Source: an uncultured Archangium sp.
Lineage (GTDB): Bacteria; Myxococcota; Myxococcia; Myxococcales; Myxococcaceae
NCBI GenBank assembly: GCA_903905455.1
Contig: CAIVGN010000055.1
Location: 34,917-98,916, forward strand
DNA length: 64,000 nt
Direction: 5' to 3'
The stretch's first letter is position 1, and each line of letters opens with the position of its first letter. Made by a program: the position numbers and the translations under genes. Below, piece by piece: positions 30,690 to 39,278 of this stretch. The notes beneath the pieces were generated by a model. That model saw only the letters and a list, made by a program, of their open reading frames with translations, was not told where the DNA came from and searched no databases.

Positions 30690-31541
30690 ATGTTGCAGCG
30701 CTTCGACGACGCGTGGAGCTACCGCGGTGCGCCCCCGGCGGACCCGCGCCTCACGTTGACCTGGCACGGCACCGCGGGGTTCACGCTCGAGGCCGCGGGT
30801 CACACCCTGGTCATCGACCCGTTCCTCTCGCGGCCCGGGCTGCTCGCCACCGGCCTCGCGCCGCTCGTCTCGGACCAGGCGCTCGTCGAGCGCTACGTGC
30901 CCCGGGCCGACGACGTGCTGGTGGGGCACGCGCACCACGACCACGTGCTCGACGCGCCGGGGCTGTGCCTGCGCACCGGGGCGCGGCTCATCGGCTCCCC
31001 GGACGTGTGCAACGTGGGCCGCGCCGCGGGGGTGCCCGAGGCGCAGCTGGTCTCGACCACCGGCCGCGAAGATCTCGCCTCGGGGCCGCTGACGGTGCGC
31101 GGGCTGCCCTCGCGCCACGGCAAGGTCTACTTCGGGCGCGTCACCTTGCCGGGCACCATCCCCACGCCGCCGAGCTGGCCGCCGCGGGTGCGGGAGCTGC
31201 GCCACGGGCTGGTGCTCAACTGGCACGTGCAGACGCCGGCGGGCTCGGTGGTGCACATCGACTCGGCCGACTTCATCGACGACGAGCTGCGCGGGCGGCG
31301 CTGCGACGTGCTGTGCCTGTGCGCCATCGGCCGGGCGGCGCGGCCGGGCTACGTCGCCGACGCCATCGCGCTGCTCCAGCCCCGCTTCGTGATCCCCTGT
31401 CACTGGGACTGGTTCTTTTCGCCCCTCGACGCGCCGGCGCGAATGCTGCCCGGCGTGGCCCTGCCCGGAATGGTGAGGGAGATCGAGGCCGCGGGCGCCA
31501 CGCCGGTGGTCCTGCCCTTTCTGGGGAAGTTCTCTCTCTGA
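30690..31541 (+). CDS. MBL-fold metallo-hydrolase, UlaG-like
   Basis: 283 residues from the ATG at 30690. Metallo-beta-lactamase fold with the metal-binding HAHHDH (about residues 77-82), an earlier VIDPFLSRPG, then LPSRHGK, HIDSADF and PCHWDWFF supplying further ligands. UlaG-like members (PF12706/13483 type) include L-ascorbate-6-phosphate lactonase and many uncharacterised phosphodiesterases or lactonases. No signal peptide. Divergent from fumarase; followed after 66 bp by a lipoprotein gene on the same strand. Confidence 0.82.
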   Translation: MLQRFDDAWSYRGAPPADPRLTLTWHGTAGFTLEAAGHTLVIDPFLSRPGLLATGLAPLVSDQALVERYVPRADDVLVGHAHHDHVLDAPGLCLRTGARLIGSPDVCNVGRAAGVPEAQLVSTTGREDLASGPLTVRGLPSRHGKVYFGRVTLPGTIPTPPSWPPRVRELRHGLVLNWHVQTPAGSVVHIDSADFIDDELRGRRCDVLCLCAIGRAARPGYVADAIALLQPRFVIPCHWDWFFSPLDAPARMLPGVALPGMVREIEAAGATPVVLPFLGKFSL

Positions 31542-31607
31542 GCCGTGGCCGTGTATCTTCCGGCGACAAGCCGTCGTCCGGACAATCAAGTTCAGGGGTG
31601 GAAACAC

Positions 31608-32576
31608 ATGAAGCCGATGTCGTGGATTGCACTGTTGGTGTTGATGGGGTCGTGCGGAGCCCAGGTCGCGGACCCCGAACTGCAGATCACCCTGTCGCCC
31701 AACACCGTCTCGGGCCCGACGCCGGTGGTGGTGAAGGTGACCGCCACCAAGGGTGACGGCTCGGTGGGCTCAGGCAGCGTGACCATCACCAGCACGCGCG
31801 GCTCGCTGGTGGTCCCCGAGGTGGTGATGCTCGACGGCTTCGGCACGGCGCGCACCGAGTTCGTGTGCGACACGATCCTGGAGCCCGAGTGCGCCGCGGC
31901 GGTGCGGGTCGTCGCCACGTGGACGGTGGGGAGCTTCACCGCGACCGTCGAGGCCAAGCTCAACGCGGCTGGCACGACGGGCACGGGCGGCGGCAGCGGT
32001 GGGGGGACTGGAACCACCGGCGAATACGAAGACGCCGGGGTGATCATCCTCTCTCGCCGGTGCCCGGGGACGGCGAGCGTGTCGGGTCCGACGGCCGCCT
32101 GCTGCTACCCCAACAGCGGCGGCATGACCGCGCCCACGTGCGGCTGGGCGAAGCTCACTCCCGGCGCGTCGGTCGGCATCCCCTTCACGCTGGAAGACGG
32201 CGGGAGCCCCAACACCCTCGCGTTCGTGAAGTACTCGGTGCCCCCCGTGATCAACACCGCGAGTGACTGCTCTCCCGACTTCGGATTCTTCGTGCAGCCC
32301 GGCGGTCTCCAGGGGTCGATTTCGCTCAACTGCTACCACTTCGCGGTCTTCCCCGACCTCAGCTGGCAGTTGGCGACCAGCAACGGGGCGTTGTGTGGCG
32401 AGCAGACCTCGAGCGACTGGCTCGGGAAGAACTACTTCGAGAACGACTGCCTCAACATGATGAGCGGGACCGACACGGGCACGATTCGCCTGTTGACCCG
32501 CGCGACCCTCAACAACTCCGCGGGTCACTGGAAGCAGTCCGACGACAGCGTCTACGTCTTCCCGTTGCACCGCTGA
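31608..32576 (+). CDS. Lipoprotein with Ig-like and Cys-containing domains
   Basis: 322 residues from the ATG at 31608 (GGGGTGGA upstream). N-terminal signal (MKPMSWIALLVLMGSC, Cys16) is lipoprotein-like although Met-Gly at -3/-2 is unusual. Residues about 20-125 look like a bacterial Ig-like fold (VVVKVTATKGDGSVGSGSVTIT); a Gly/Thr linker (TGTGGGSGGGTGTTG) separates it from a C-terminal domain with eight cysteines including CCYP. Probably surface-attached, disulfide-bonded; role unknown. Convergent with the large barrel protein gene. Confidence 0.75.
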   Translation: MKPMSWIALLVLMGSCGAQVADPELQITLSPNTVSGPTPVVVKVTATKGDGSVGSGSVTITSTRGSLVVPEVVMLDGFGTARTEFVCDTILEPECAAAVRVVATWTVGSFTATVEAKLNAAGTTGTGGGSGGGTGTTGEYEDAGVIILSRRCPGTASVSGPTAACCYPNSGGMTAPTCGWAKLTPGASVGIPFTLEDGGSPNTLAFVKYSVPPVINTASDCSPDFGFFVQPGGLQGSISLNCYHFAVFPDLSWQLATSNGALCGEQTSSDWLGKNYFENDCLNMMSGTDTGTIRLLTRATLNNSAGHWKQSDDSVYVFPLHR

Positions 32577-32587
32577 GCGCGTGGGCC

Positions 32588-34756
32588 TCAGAACTCCGAC
32601 TGCAGGCCCGCGTACGAGAACCATGAGCGGCTCGGGGTGCTGAAGAGCTTCGGCACGTCGTCCAGCGTGTTGATGCGGGCGCCGACCACGATGCGGACCA
32701 CGCCGCCCAGGTCGTAGAAGAGCCGCGCCTCCGCGCGCGTGCCCAGCGGGGCGGTGACCGGGTCGCCGGCCCGGCACACGGCCGACGAGGCGTCTGCGCA
32801 GTCGCTCACCTCGCGGTGCAGCCGGGCGAGCATCACGCCCAGGCCGATGGGCCCGAGCAGCACCTCGACCCGCCCGCCGTAGCCCGCGGCGAAGGTCAGC
32901 GGCCACCGGTACGCGGTGTTCTCCGGCTTGTGCTCCCCATCGAACGAGAGCGCGAGGTGGGTGAGGCCCAGGCCGACGACCGTGAACATCTGGAGGCCCG
33001 AGGCCTGGCGCGGCCCGAAGCGAACGCCGAACTCGAAGCGCGCCGCGCCGTCGAGCTGCACGAAGTCCATGATGGCGCCGTGGAGCTCCACCGCCGCGCG
33101 CGCCACCAGCAGCGAGCGCTGCGAGGTGAGCTCGAGCTGCATGATGAAGCCGGCGCCGAAGCCGAAGCGCGCCAGGCCGCCGCTGCGATCGAGGGGGTCC
33201 TGGGTGGTGATGCCCAGGTGCAGGCCGCCGCCGAAGCCGCCTTGCATCTCCATCACCCGGGCCTTGTTTTCCATGGTCTCGAGGGTGGCGACGAGTGAGC
33301 CGTCAGGGGAGGGGAGGGTGACGGCACTGCCGGGAAGTGCAGGCCGCTCGAGCACCACCGATGGGTCGATCAGCGCCCGAGCCTCTGCAGCCGAGAGGCC
33401 GGCTTCGGCGAGGCGGGGCAGCACGGCGGCCTCGAGGGTCTGGCTGAGCAGGGTGGCGGTCACCGCGTCGTCGAGGCTCAGGGCCCCCGAGCGCAAGGCA
33501 GCCGCGCGGCGCACCCGCCACTGCATCACCGCGCGTCCGTGGATCGCCTGCACCAGCGCGGCGAGCCCGGCGCGCGCGCTGGAGTCAGGGTCGGGGCCGA
33601 GGGAATGGGAGCCGCCGTGGGTCGAGCGGTACTCCTCGTCCACGAAGCGCGTCTCGAGCGTCTCGGAGAGGGCCACCTGCGCACCGTCACCTTCGATGGA
33701 GACCTTCGCCGTGGCGCTGGTCGACGTCGTCACGATGCGCACCTGGTACGGCTCGTACTTCGTGACGTCTTCGAGCTTCTGCACCATGCGCGTGCGCTCG
33801 ACTTCGACCATCTGCCTCACCTTCTTCACCACCGGCGCCATGTAGCAGCGGTCCTCGGCGCTGCAGCTCTCGCGGGTGATGCTGTGGCCGTCGTAGCTCG
33901 TGCTGGTGTTCTGGGTGCACTTGTCCACCTTGATGCACACCTGCTCGCTGACGATGGTCTCGACCTCCTGCTCCTCCATCACCTTCTCGATCACGGGGCG
34001 CTCGACCAGCTCCTTGACGACGTAGCTGGCGCTGCGCTGCTCGGTGCTGCTCGTGGTGCGCGTGGGGCAGGCCTGCACCGTGAGGCTGCGCGTGGCGCTC
34101 ACGCCGCGCTCATTGGCCAGCGAGCCGGGGTCGGCCAGCGGGCACGCGCTCACGTCGACGGTCACGGTGCCGCGGGGCACCAGGCGGTCGCTCAGGGCCG
34201 GCTCGGCCTTGCCCGTGAGCCCGAGCAACAGGCCGCCCGCGGTGGCCCAGGCGAAGCGGGCGCCGGGCCCCTTCGCTGCGTCGAGGCCGGCGACGACCTG
34301 GGCCTGGGCTTCGGTCTCGATGGCGCGATCGAAGTCGACGAGCCTCGAGCGCGGGGGGAGCAGGCCCAGCGTCGCGCGGCGCAGGGCCACGGCGCGCAGC
34401 GGCTCGCGTCGCTTCAGCAGGGCGTGCGCCTCGACGAACCACGCGGCGAGGGTCGGCTCGAGCAGCGCCTCCGCCTCGGCCTGCACCGGGCCCAGGCCCC
34501 GGCGGGACGCCTCGGCGACGATGCTGGCTTGCCGGACGGCCCGCGGCCCCGGGCCCAGGGACCTCGAGGCCGAGAGCTCCTCGCGCAGCCACGTCGCGCC
34601 GAGCACGCTCACCTCTTCTTCGAGCGAGCCGAGGGGGTCCTTCGTGGTGCGGCGGCTCGCGAGCTCCCGCTCGGTGTTGGCCAGGGTCTGGGCGGTGCTG
34701 GCGGCGAAAGTGCCGGTGGCGACGAGGCAGAGCAGGGACAGGGGGCGCAGGCGCAA
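32588..34756 (-). CDS. Exported protein with Cys-bearing middle and C-terminal beta-barrel-like region
   Basis: 722 residues from a TTG at 34756, the only start that gives the evident signal peptide (RLRPLSLLCLVATGTFAASTA). Residues about 25-200 are Ala/Arg/Glu-rich and helical; residues about 205-345 are Thr/Val/Glu-rich strands with paired cysteines (SEQVCIKVDKCTQN, ESCSAEDRCYMAP), probably disulfides; from about 490 the sequence alternates polar and hydrophobic residues (GGGLHLGITTQ, FGFGAGFIMQLEL, IVVGARINTLDD) and ends in Phe, consistent with an outer-membrane barrel. No family recognised. A helical periplasmic part fused to a barrel is inferred. Confidence 0.7.
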   Translation of the reverse strand: MRLRPLSLLCLVATGTFAASTAQTLANTERELASRRTTKDPLGSLEEEVSVLGATWLREELSASRSLGPGPRAVRQASIVAEASRRGLGPVQAEAEALLEPTLAAWFVEAHALLKRREPLRAVALRRATLGLLPPRSRLVDFDRAIETEAQAQVVAGLDAAKGPGARFAWATAGGLLLGLTGKAEPALSDRLVPRGTVTVDVSACPLADPGSLANERGVSATRSLTVQACPTRTTSSTEQRSASYVVKELVERPVIEKVMEEQEVETIVSEQVCIKVDKCTQNTSTSYDGHSITRESCSAEDRCYMAPVVKKVRQMVEVERTRMVQKLEDVTKYEPYQVRIVTTSTSATAKVSIEGDGAQVALSETLETRFVDEEYRSTHGGSHSLGPDPDSSARAGLAALVQAIHGRAVMQWRVRRAAALRSGALSLDDAVTATLLSQTLEAAVLPRLAEAGLSAAEARALIDPSVVLERPALPGSAVTLPSPDGSLVATLETMENKARVMEMQGGFGGGLHLGITTQDPLDRSGGLARFGFGAGFIMQLELTSQRSLLVARAAVELHGAIMDFVQLDGAARFEFGVRFGPRQASGLQMFTVVGLGLTHLALSFDGEHKPENTAYRWPLTFAAGYGGRVEVLLGPIGLGVMLARLHREVSDCADASSAVCRAGDPVTAPLGTRAEARLFYDLGGVVRIVVGARINTLDDVPKLFSTPSRSWFSYAGLQSEF

Positions 34757-34960
34757 GCCCGAAGCGAAGCACCGTCCCCGCGCGAGGCCTAGCGGCTTTC
34801 GGTAGGCTCACACGAGCCCCCGAGGGCACTGATGACGACCGCCAGGGCCACCGACGTTGCCCGCTGCCGTCGGGGCTGGTGACGAAGATCGTGAAGGACC
34901 GGGTGAAGGTGAACCGCGCGAAGTGAGCCCCGGGCGGTTCTTCCTGTAAGAGAGCCCCCG

Positions 34961-36682
34961 ATGCCTTCGCCCGTGCGCGCCGACCTGGTCCGTTCTCCCG
35001 TCCTGTTGATCGGCGCCGGTACCGGCGAGGCGACCTGCGGCATCCTCTACCTCGCGGGGTACCTGCGTCGGAACGGCATCGAGGCCTTCGTGCGGCTCTA
35101 CGACGCCGACGAGACCGAGGCCGAGGTGAAGCGCTCGCTCGAGGGGCTCCTGGCGCACGTCAAGCCGCGCCTGGTGGGCATCAGCCTCAAGTGGTTCCAC
35201 CACGTGGCGCGCGCGCGGTTGCTGGCGAAGACGGTGCGCAAGCTCGCGCCGAAGGTGGAGATCGTGCTGGGCGGGAACACCGCCTCGTACTTCTGGAAGG
35301 AGCTCGTCGCCTGGGACTGCGTGGACTTCGTGGCGCTGGGGGACGGCGAGGTGCCGCTGCTGGCGCTGGCCCGCGGGGACGAGGCGCCGCCCAACGTGGT
35401 GACCCGGGCCACGGAGCACAAGGCCCCCCTGGGCTACGTGCAGAGCCCTTCGAGCGACGACGTGTACTACTCGCACTTCGACGAGCTCTTCTTGAGCAAG
35501 CTCGATCTCCACTCGTTCTCGGGCTGGGTCGCGCCGGGCAAGGGCTGCGGCGAAAACTGCGTGTACTGCGGCGGCACGCGCGGCATCCAGCAGGCGACCT
35601 TCGGGCGCGCGAAGCCCTTCCTGCGCACCGAAGAGAGCGTGCAGAAGGACCACCGGGAGTTAGCTCCCCGCACCTGGCAGATGCGCTACGACTTCGCGGG
35701 CAGCTCCGGCGCCTTCCTCGAGCGCGCGTGGGGCGGCGTCGATCTCTCGAAGCACTCCACGACGTACTTCATGTGGGGGGTGCCCCCGCGCGATCTCGTG
35801 GACACCCTGGCGAAGACCTTCGGCCGGGTGTTCATGGTGCTCGACATCGGCTGCTTCTCGCAGACGCAGCGCAACGAGCTCAAGCGCCGGGGCCTGCTCA
35901 AGCCGTGCCCCAGCGATCGCGAGCTGATGGACATCATCGAAGACTCGCGCCGCTACCCGAACCTCGAGCTGGAGATCTCCGGCATCGCGGGCCTGCCGTA
36001 CGCCACCGCCCAGACGCTCCAGGAAGAACGGCGGCTGCTGGAGCACGTGCTGAGCCTGGGTTGCACCATCGGCTACCAGCGCCTCGAGGCCCAGCCCGGC
36101 GCGCTGGTCACCGAGCACCCGGGGCGCTTCGAGATGGTCAGCGAGGCCACCACCTTCACCCAGTTCCTCGACTACTTCGGGCGGCGCGATCTCTCCGGCG
36201 ACGGCACCGTGCCCATGCTCCGCTTCCAGGACCCGGCGCTCGAGCAGGCGGTGCGTGAGACGACCGAGGCGCTCGAGACGCTCGCGCGCGACCACGCGGC
36301 GGCGAAGGGGCACGTGGAGCTCGAGGGCGACACGCGGCTGCTCAACACCTCGGCGGCGACGCTGCAGTTCGAGGTGGGCGACTGGCTCGGCCACTACCGG
36401 GTGCCGGCGCGCTTCGCGAAGGAGCCCGTCACCGTGGTGCGCTCCGTCATCGGCACCGGCCTGTCGTGCGCGCCGACGCTCAACCCGCGCAAGTTCTCGG
36501 ACCCGCTGCTGGAACAGGGCGAGAGCGCGGCCGCGTTGCTCAGCGTGCTGGGCGCCTTCACGCGCCCCACCACCGTGGGGAAGGCCATCGGCGCCCTCGA
36601 GGCCCAGGGCCAGCTCGATGGAGACTCGGCCTTCGAGGTCATCGAGCACCTCACCGCCGGGCGCTTCCTCCAGCCGGCCTGA
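34961..36682 (+). CDS. Cobalamin-binding-type radical SAM protein
   Basis: 573 residues. An N-terminal Rossmann-like region (about 10-180: LLIGAGTGEATCGILYLAGYLRRNG, VGISLKW, EIVLGGNT, ALGDGEVPLL) matches B12-binding radical SAM proteins. The radical SAM cluster motif is CGENCVYC (CX3CX2C, about residues 192-199), followed by a TIM-barrel-like part (LDIGCFSQTQRNELKRRGLLK). The last 60 residues resemble a winged helix (PTTVGKAIGALEAQG). Reaction unknown; the class carries out methylations, ring contractions and epimerisations. Directly after its stop another frame encodes a SPASM-like cysteine cluster (36699-36788). Confidence 0.85.
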   Translation: MPSPVRADLVRSPVLLIGAGTGEATCGILYLAGYLRRNGIEAFVRLYDADETEAEVKRSLEGLLAHVKPRLVGISLKWFHHVARARLLAKTVRKLAPKVEIVLGGNTASYFWKELVAWDCVDFVALGDGEVPLLALARGDEAPPNVVTRATEHKAPLGYVQSPSSDDVYYSHFDELFLSKLDLHSFSGWVAPGKGCGENCVYCGGTRGIQQATFGRAKPFLRTEESVQKDHRELAPRTWQMRYDFAGSSGAFLERAWGGVDLSKHSTTYFMWGVPPRDLVDTLAKTFGRVFMVLDIGCFSQTQRNELKRRGLLKPCPSDRELMDIIEDSRRYPNLELEISGIAGLPYATAQTLQEERRLLEHVLSLGCTIGYQRLEAQPGALVTEHPGRFEMVSEATTFTQFLDYFGRRDLSGDGTVPMLRFQDPALEQAVRETTEALETLARDHAAAKGHVELEGDTRLLNTSAATLQFEVGDWLGHYRVPARFAKEPVTVVRSVIGTGLSCAPTLNPRKFSDPLLEQGESAAALLSVLGAFTRPTTVGKAIGALEAQGQLDGDSAFEVIEHLTAGRFLQPA

Positions 36683-36821
36683 GTCGCGCGCCTCGCGGTG
36701 CGCGGGGTGCGCGTACGTGCCCCAGTGCGCGGCTTTTTGCGCCGCCGGCCCGTGCAACCCGATGGATCTCCGTGCGTCTGGCTCTTGCACCTTTCGGCCA
36801 CACGACCGAGAGCGCCCATGA
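36618..36821 (+). CDS. Cys-rich SPASM-like small ORF or frameshifted radical SAM tail
   Basis: In a different frame from the radical SAM gene, the stretch 36681-36821 encodes CAGCAYVPQCAAFC (CX2CX5CX3C), then GPCNPMDLRASGSC and a TGA that overlaps the ATG of the ATPase subunit H gene (ATGA). The CX2CX5CX3C spacing is that of SPASM domains, which hold auxiliary iron-sulfur clusters in radical SAM enzymes. The first ATG in frame (36618) gives 67 residues and overlaps the radical SAM gene by 65 bases; its first 22 residues look like shadow sequence. Alternatives: a separate small protein, or the true C-terminus of the radical SAM protein joined by a frameshift near 36680. Confidence 0.4.
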   Translation: METRPSRSSSTSPPGASSSRPESRASRCAGCAYVPQCAAFCAAGPCNPMDLRASGSCTFRPHDRERP

Positions 36822-37162
36822 ACCAGAAGCCTGCTGTGGAGCAGATCGACGAGCGGCTCACCACGCTCCTTCAGATCGAACAGCGGCTCGAGGCGCAGCT
36901 CAAGCAAGCCGAGCTCGACGGGCGTGCCCAGGTGGCGGCGGCGCAGGTGGCGCTGGATCGGGCCCGCGCTGACGGAATGCTGGCGGTCGAGGCCCTCGCC
37001 GCCGAGGAACTGCGCGTCGACACCGCGGCCCACGAGGCCTCGCTGGCGGTGATCGAGGTCGAACGCCGCGCCGCCCTCGAGGCGCTGTCGACGCCCACCG
37101 CGCAGCACCTCGAGCGGCTCGCCCGGAAGGCGCTGGCGCGCGCCATCGGAGGTGCGTCGTGA
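36818..37162 (+). CDS. V/A-type ATPase subunit H/G (peripheral stalk)
   Basis: 114 residues, starting with an ATGA overlap on the upstream frame and ending with a GTGA overlap on subunit I. Almost wholly alpha-helical with a long heptad pattern (QIDERLTTLLQIEQRLEAQL...), ending in helices of the subunit H/G type that pair with subunit E to form the peripheral stalk. Position first in the operon agrees with the G/H gene of Thermus-like V-ATPase operons. Confidence 0.8.
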   Translation: MNQKPAVEQIDERLTTLLQIEQRLEAQLKQAELDGRAQVAAAQVALDRARADGMLAVEALAAEELRVDTAAHEASLAVIEVERRAALEALSTPTAQHLERLARKALARAIGGAS

Positions 37163-39033
37163 TCGTGCACATGGTCCGCGTGCGGCTCGCTGGGCCCAGC
37201 GCGCGGCTCGACGACGTGTTGGCCTTCGTGCAGCGACTGGGGGTGCTCCACGTGGTGCGCCCCGAGGTGCTCGAGTCCCTGACCGGCGCCGCGCAACACG
37301 CCCGGGCCGCGCGCCATTGCCGGCGGCTGCTCGACGACGTCGAGTTCGCCTACACCACGCTGGGCCTCACCCGGCCCCCGAGCGCGCCCGTGGCGCCGGC
37401 CTCGCTGCCCCGCGCGGCGCGCTTTGCCCGGCGGGTGCGAAGGCAGGCGGCGAAGCTGGCGAAGCAGAAGATCTCCCTCGAAGACGAGCGGGTGATGCTG
37501 CTGCGGTACCGCGAGTTCTTCTCGGCCTTCGAGTCGCTCATCGGTCACGAGCTGGCGTGGCCCGACGGCCAGGCCTTCTACGTGGTGCTGCGCGCGGGGG
37601 CGGTGAGCGCGGTGCAGGAGCTGCGCAAGAGCCTGGTGAAGGCCGTGGGCGAGGAGATCGAGCTGCTCGACCGGCCGCTGCCCAGCGGGGAGATCGCGGT
37701 GCTCATCCTCGTCTCCAACACCAGCGCGCCCAAGGTCGCCAAGCTGCTGTCCGAGTCGCGCGTGCAGGAGCTGCCGGCGCCGGCGGGGCTGGGCGAGAAG
37801 AACCTGCTGCGCGCCATGCCGGCGCTCCGGGCGAGGCTCGCCGAGTTGCCGCGCGCGCTCGAGACCACCGCGGCCGAGCGGCGGCGCCTGGCCGAGGTCT
37901 CGGGCCAGGAGCTCACCGCGCTGCGCACCTGGCTGCACGACCAGCTGCTGGTCATCGACGCGCGCGCGAAGGTGCACGCGGGCAAGCACCTCTTCGTGCT
38001 CGAGGGCTGGTTGCCCGAGGTGCAACGCGAACAACTGACCACGCTTTCGGGCAAGGAGCTGGGCCCGGAGATCGTCGTCGAGGTGCTGGCCACCGAGCAG
38101 TGGCAGGGGGACAACGCGCCGGTCGCCTTGTCGAACCCGCCGCTCTTCCGGCCCTTCGAGGTGGTGACGCGCATGTTGCCGCTGCCGCGCTACGGCAGCA
38201 TCGACCCCACGCCCTTCGTGGCCATCTTCTTCCCCGCGTTCTTCGGCTTGATGCTCGGAGACGTGGGCTACGGGTTGATGCTGGCGATCATCGCGGTGGT
38301 GCTGCGCTTCAAGTCGAAGCCCGGCACCACCCTGCGCGCGGTGTCGGCCGTGGGCGGGGCGTGCGCCGCGGGCTCGGTGCTCTTCGGGGTGCTCTTCGGC
38401 GAGCTCTTCGGGAACCTGGGCCACGTGGTGGGCATGAAGCCGCTGTGGTTCAACCGGGAAGAGGCCATCGTCCCCTTCCTCGCGCTCTCGGTGGCCTTAG
38501 GCGTGGTGCACATCACCCTGGGCCTGGTGCTGGCGGTGATCACCTCGTGGCGCCGCGGCAAGACGCGCGAGGCCCTGGGGCGCTCGGTGGCGGTGCTCAT
38601 GGTGCTCTTCACGGTGGTGGCGCTGCTGGCGGCCTTCGAGCAGCTGCCCAGGGCGCTCTTCACGCCCTTCGTGGTGGCGTTGCTGGTGGCCTTCCCGGTG
38701 CTCATCGCGCTCGAGGGCATCGTGGCCCTCATCGAGCTGCTCTCGACCTTCGGTCACATTCTTTCGTACGCGCGCATCATGGCCCTGGGCACCGCGTCGC
38801 TGATGCTGGCGGTGGTGGCCAACAAGATGGTGGGCGCCATGGGCAGCGTGGTGGTGGGCGTGGTCTTCGCGCTGCTCTTCCACCTCGTGAACTTCGCCAT
38901 CGGCGTCTTCAGCCCGACCATCCACGCGCTGCGCCTGCACTACGTGGAGTTCTTCGGGAAGTTCTTCAGCCCTGGAGGTGTGGAGTACCGACCCCTGTCG
39001 ACCTGGCGGGATCATCAGAAGCACGGCACGTGA
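37159..39033 (+). CDS. atpI: V/A-type ATPase subunit I (membrane stator, a-subunit homologue)
   Basis: 624 residues from a GTG overlapping the previous stop. N-terminal half (about 1-340) is soluble and helical with two alpha/beta domains; C-terminal half has about seven or eight transmembrane helices starting near 355 (FFGLMLGDVGYGLML). The invariant Arg539 in LSYARIMALG is the residue that faces the c-ring acidic group. Moves ions together with subunit K. 11 bp precede the subunit K gene. Confidence 0.93.
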   Translation: MIVHMVRVRLAGPSARLDDVLAFVQRLGVLHVVRPEVLESLTGAAQHARAARHCRRLLDDVEFAYTTLGLTRPPSAPVAPASLPRAARFARRVRRQAAKLAKQKISLEDERVMLLRYREFFSAFESLIGHELAWPDGQAFYVVLRAGAVSAVQELRKSLVKAVGEEIELLDRPLPSGEIAVLILVSNTSAPKVAKLLSESRVQELPAPAGLGEKNLLRAMPALRARLAELPRALETTAAERRRLAEVSGQELTALRTWLHDQLLVIDARAKVHAGKHLFVLEGWLPEVQREQLTTLSGKELGPEIVVEVLATEQWQGDNAPVALSNPPLFRPFEVVTRMLPLPRYGSIDPTPFVAIFFPAFFGLMLGDVGYGLMLAIIAVVLRFKSKPGTTLRAVSAVGGACAAGSVLFGVLFGELFGNLGHVVGMKPLWFNREEAIVPFLALSVALGVVHITLGLVLAVITSWRRGKTREALGRSVAVLMVLFTVVALLAAFEQLPRALFTPFVVALLVAFPVLIALEGIVALIELLSTFGHILSYARIMALGTASLMLAVVANKMVGAMGSVVVGVVFALLFHLVNFAIGVFSPTIHALRLHYVEFFGKFFSPGGVEYRPLSTWRDHQKHGT

Positions 39034-39044
39034 AGGAGTCAGTC

Positions 39045-39272
39045 ATGGAACTCGCACTACTGTCAGTTGGCGCGGCCCTCGCGGTGGGCCTCCCGGCACT
39101 CGCGACGGCGTGGGCGCAAGGGCGCATTGGTCCGGCGGCGGCGGCGAGCCTGGCGGAGAAGCCAGAGCTCGCGACCACCACCATCATCCTCATCGCCATC
39201 CCCGAGACGATGGTCATCCTCGGCTTCGTGGTGGCGGTGATGATTCTCCTGCGGGGCGGCGGGGCGGGGTGA
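39045..39272 (+). CDS. atpK: V/A-type ATPase subunit K (proteolipid c-ring)
   Basis: 75 residues from the ATG at 39045, with AAGGAG six bases upstream. Only two transmembrane helices (about 4-24 and 45-70), so a single-hairpin c subunit rather than the fused four-helix form. The ion-binding carboxylate is Glu54 in IPETMVIL, followed by Thr55, as often in rotor rings. A Gln partner on helix 1, typical of sodium-binding rings, is not obvious, so ion specificity stays open. Sits between I and E as in other bacterial V/A operons. Confidence 0.88.
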   Translation: MELALLSVGAALAVGLPALATAWAQGRIGPAAAASLAEKPELATTTIILIAIPETMVILGFVVAVMILLRGGGAG

Positions 39273-39278
39273 CGGGCC

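Noticed and set aside
34860..34926. Short peptide LPSGLVTKIVKDRVKVNRAK before the radical SAM gene
   Set aside because: The frame is open and the end looks protein-like, but there is no start or recognisable family, so it may be chance or a tiny remnant.
36683..36817. Sigma-54-like promoter (CTGGCTCTTGCAC) upstream of the ATPase operon
   Set aside because: Spacing between GG and GC does not match the -24/-12 consensus, and the stretch is coding-like in one frame.
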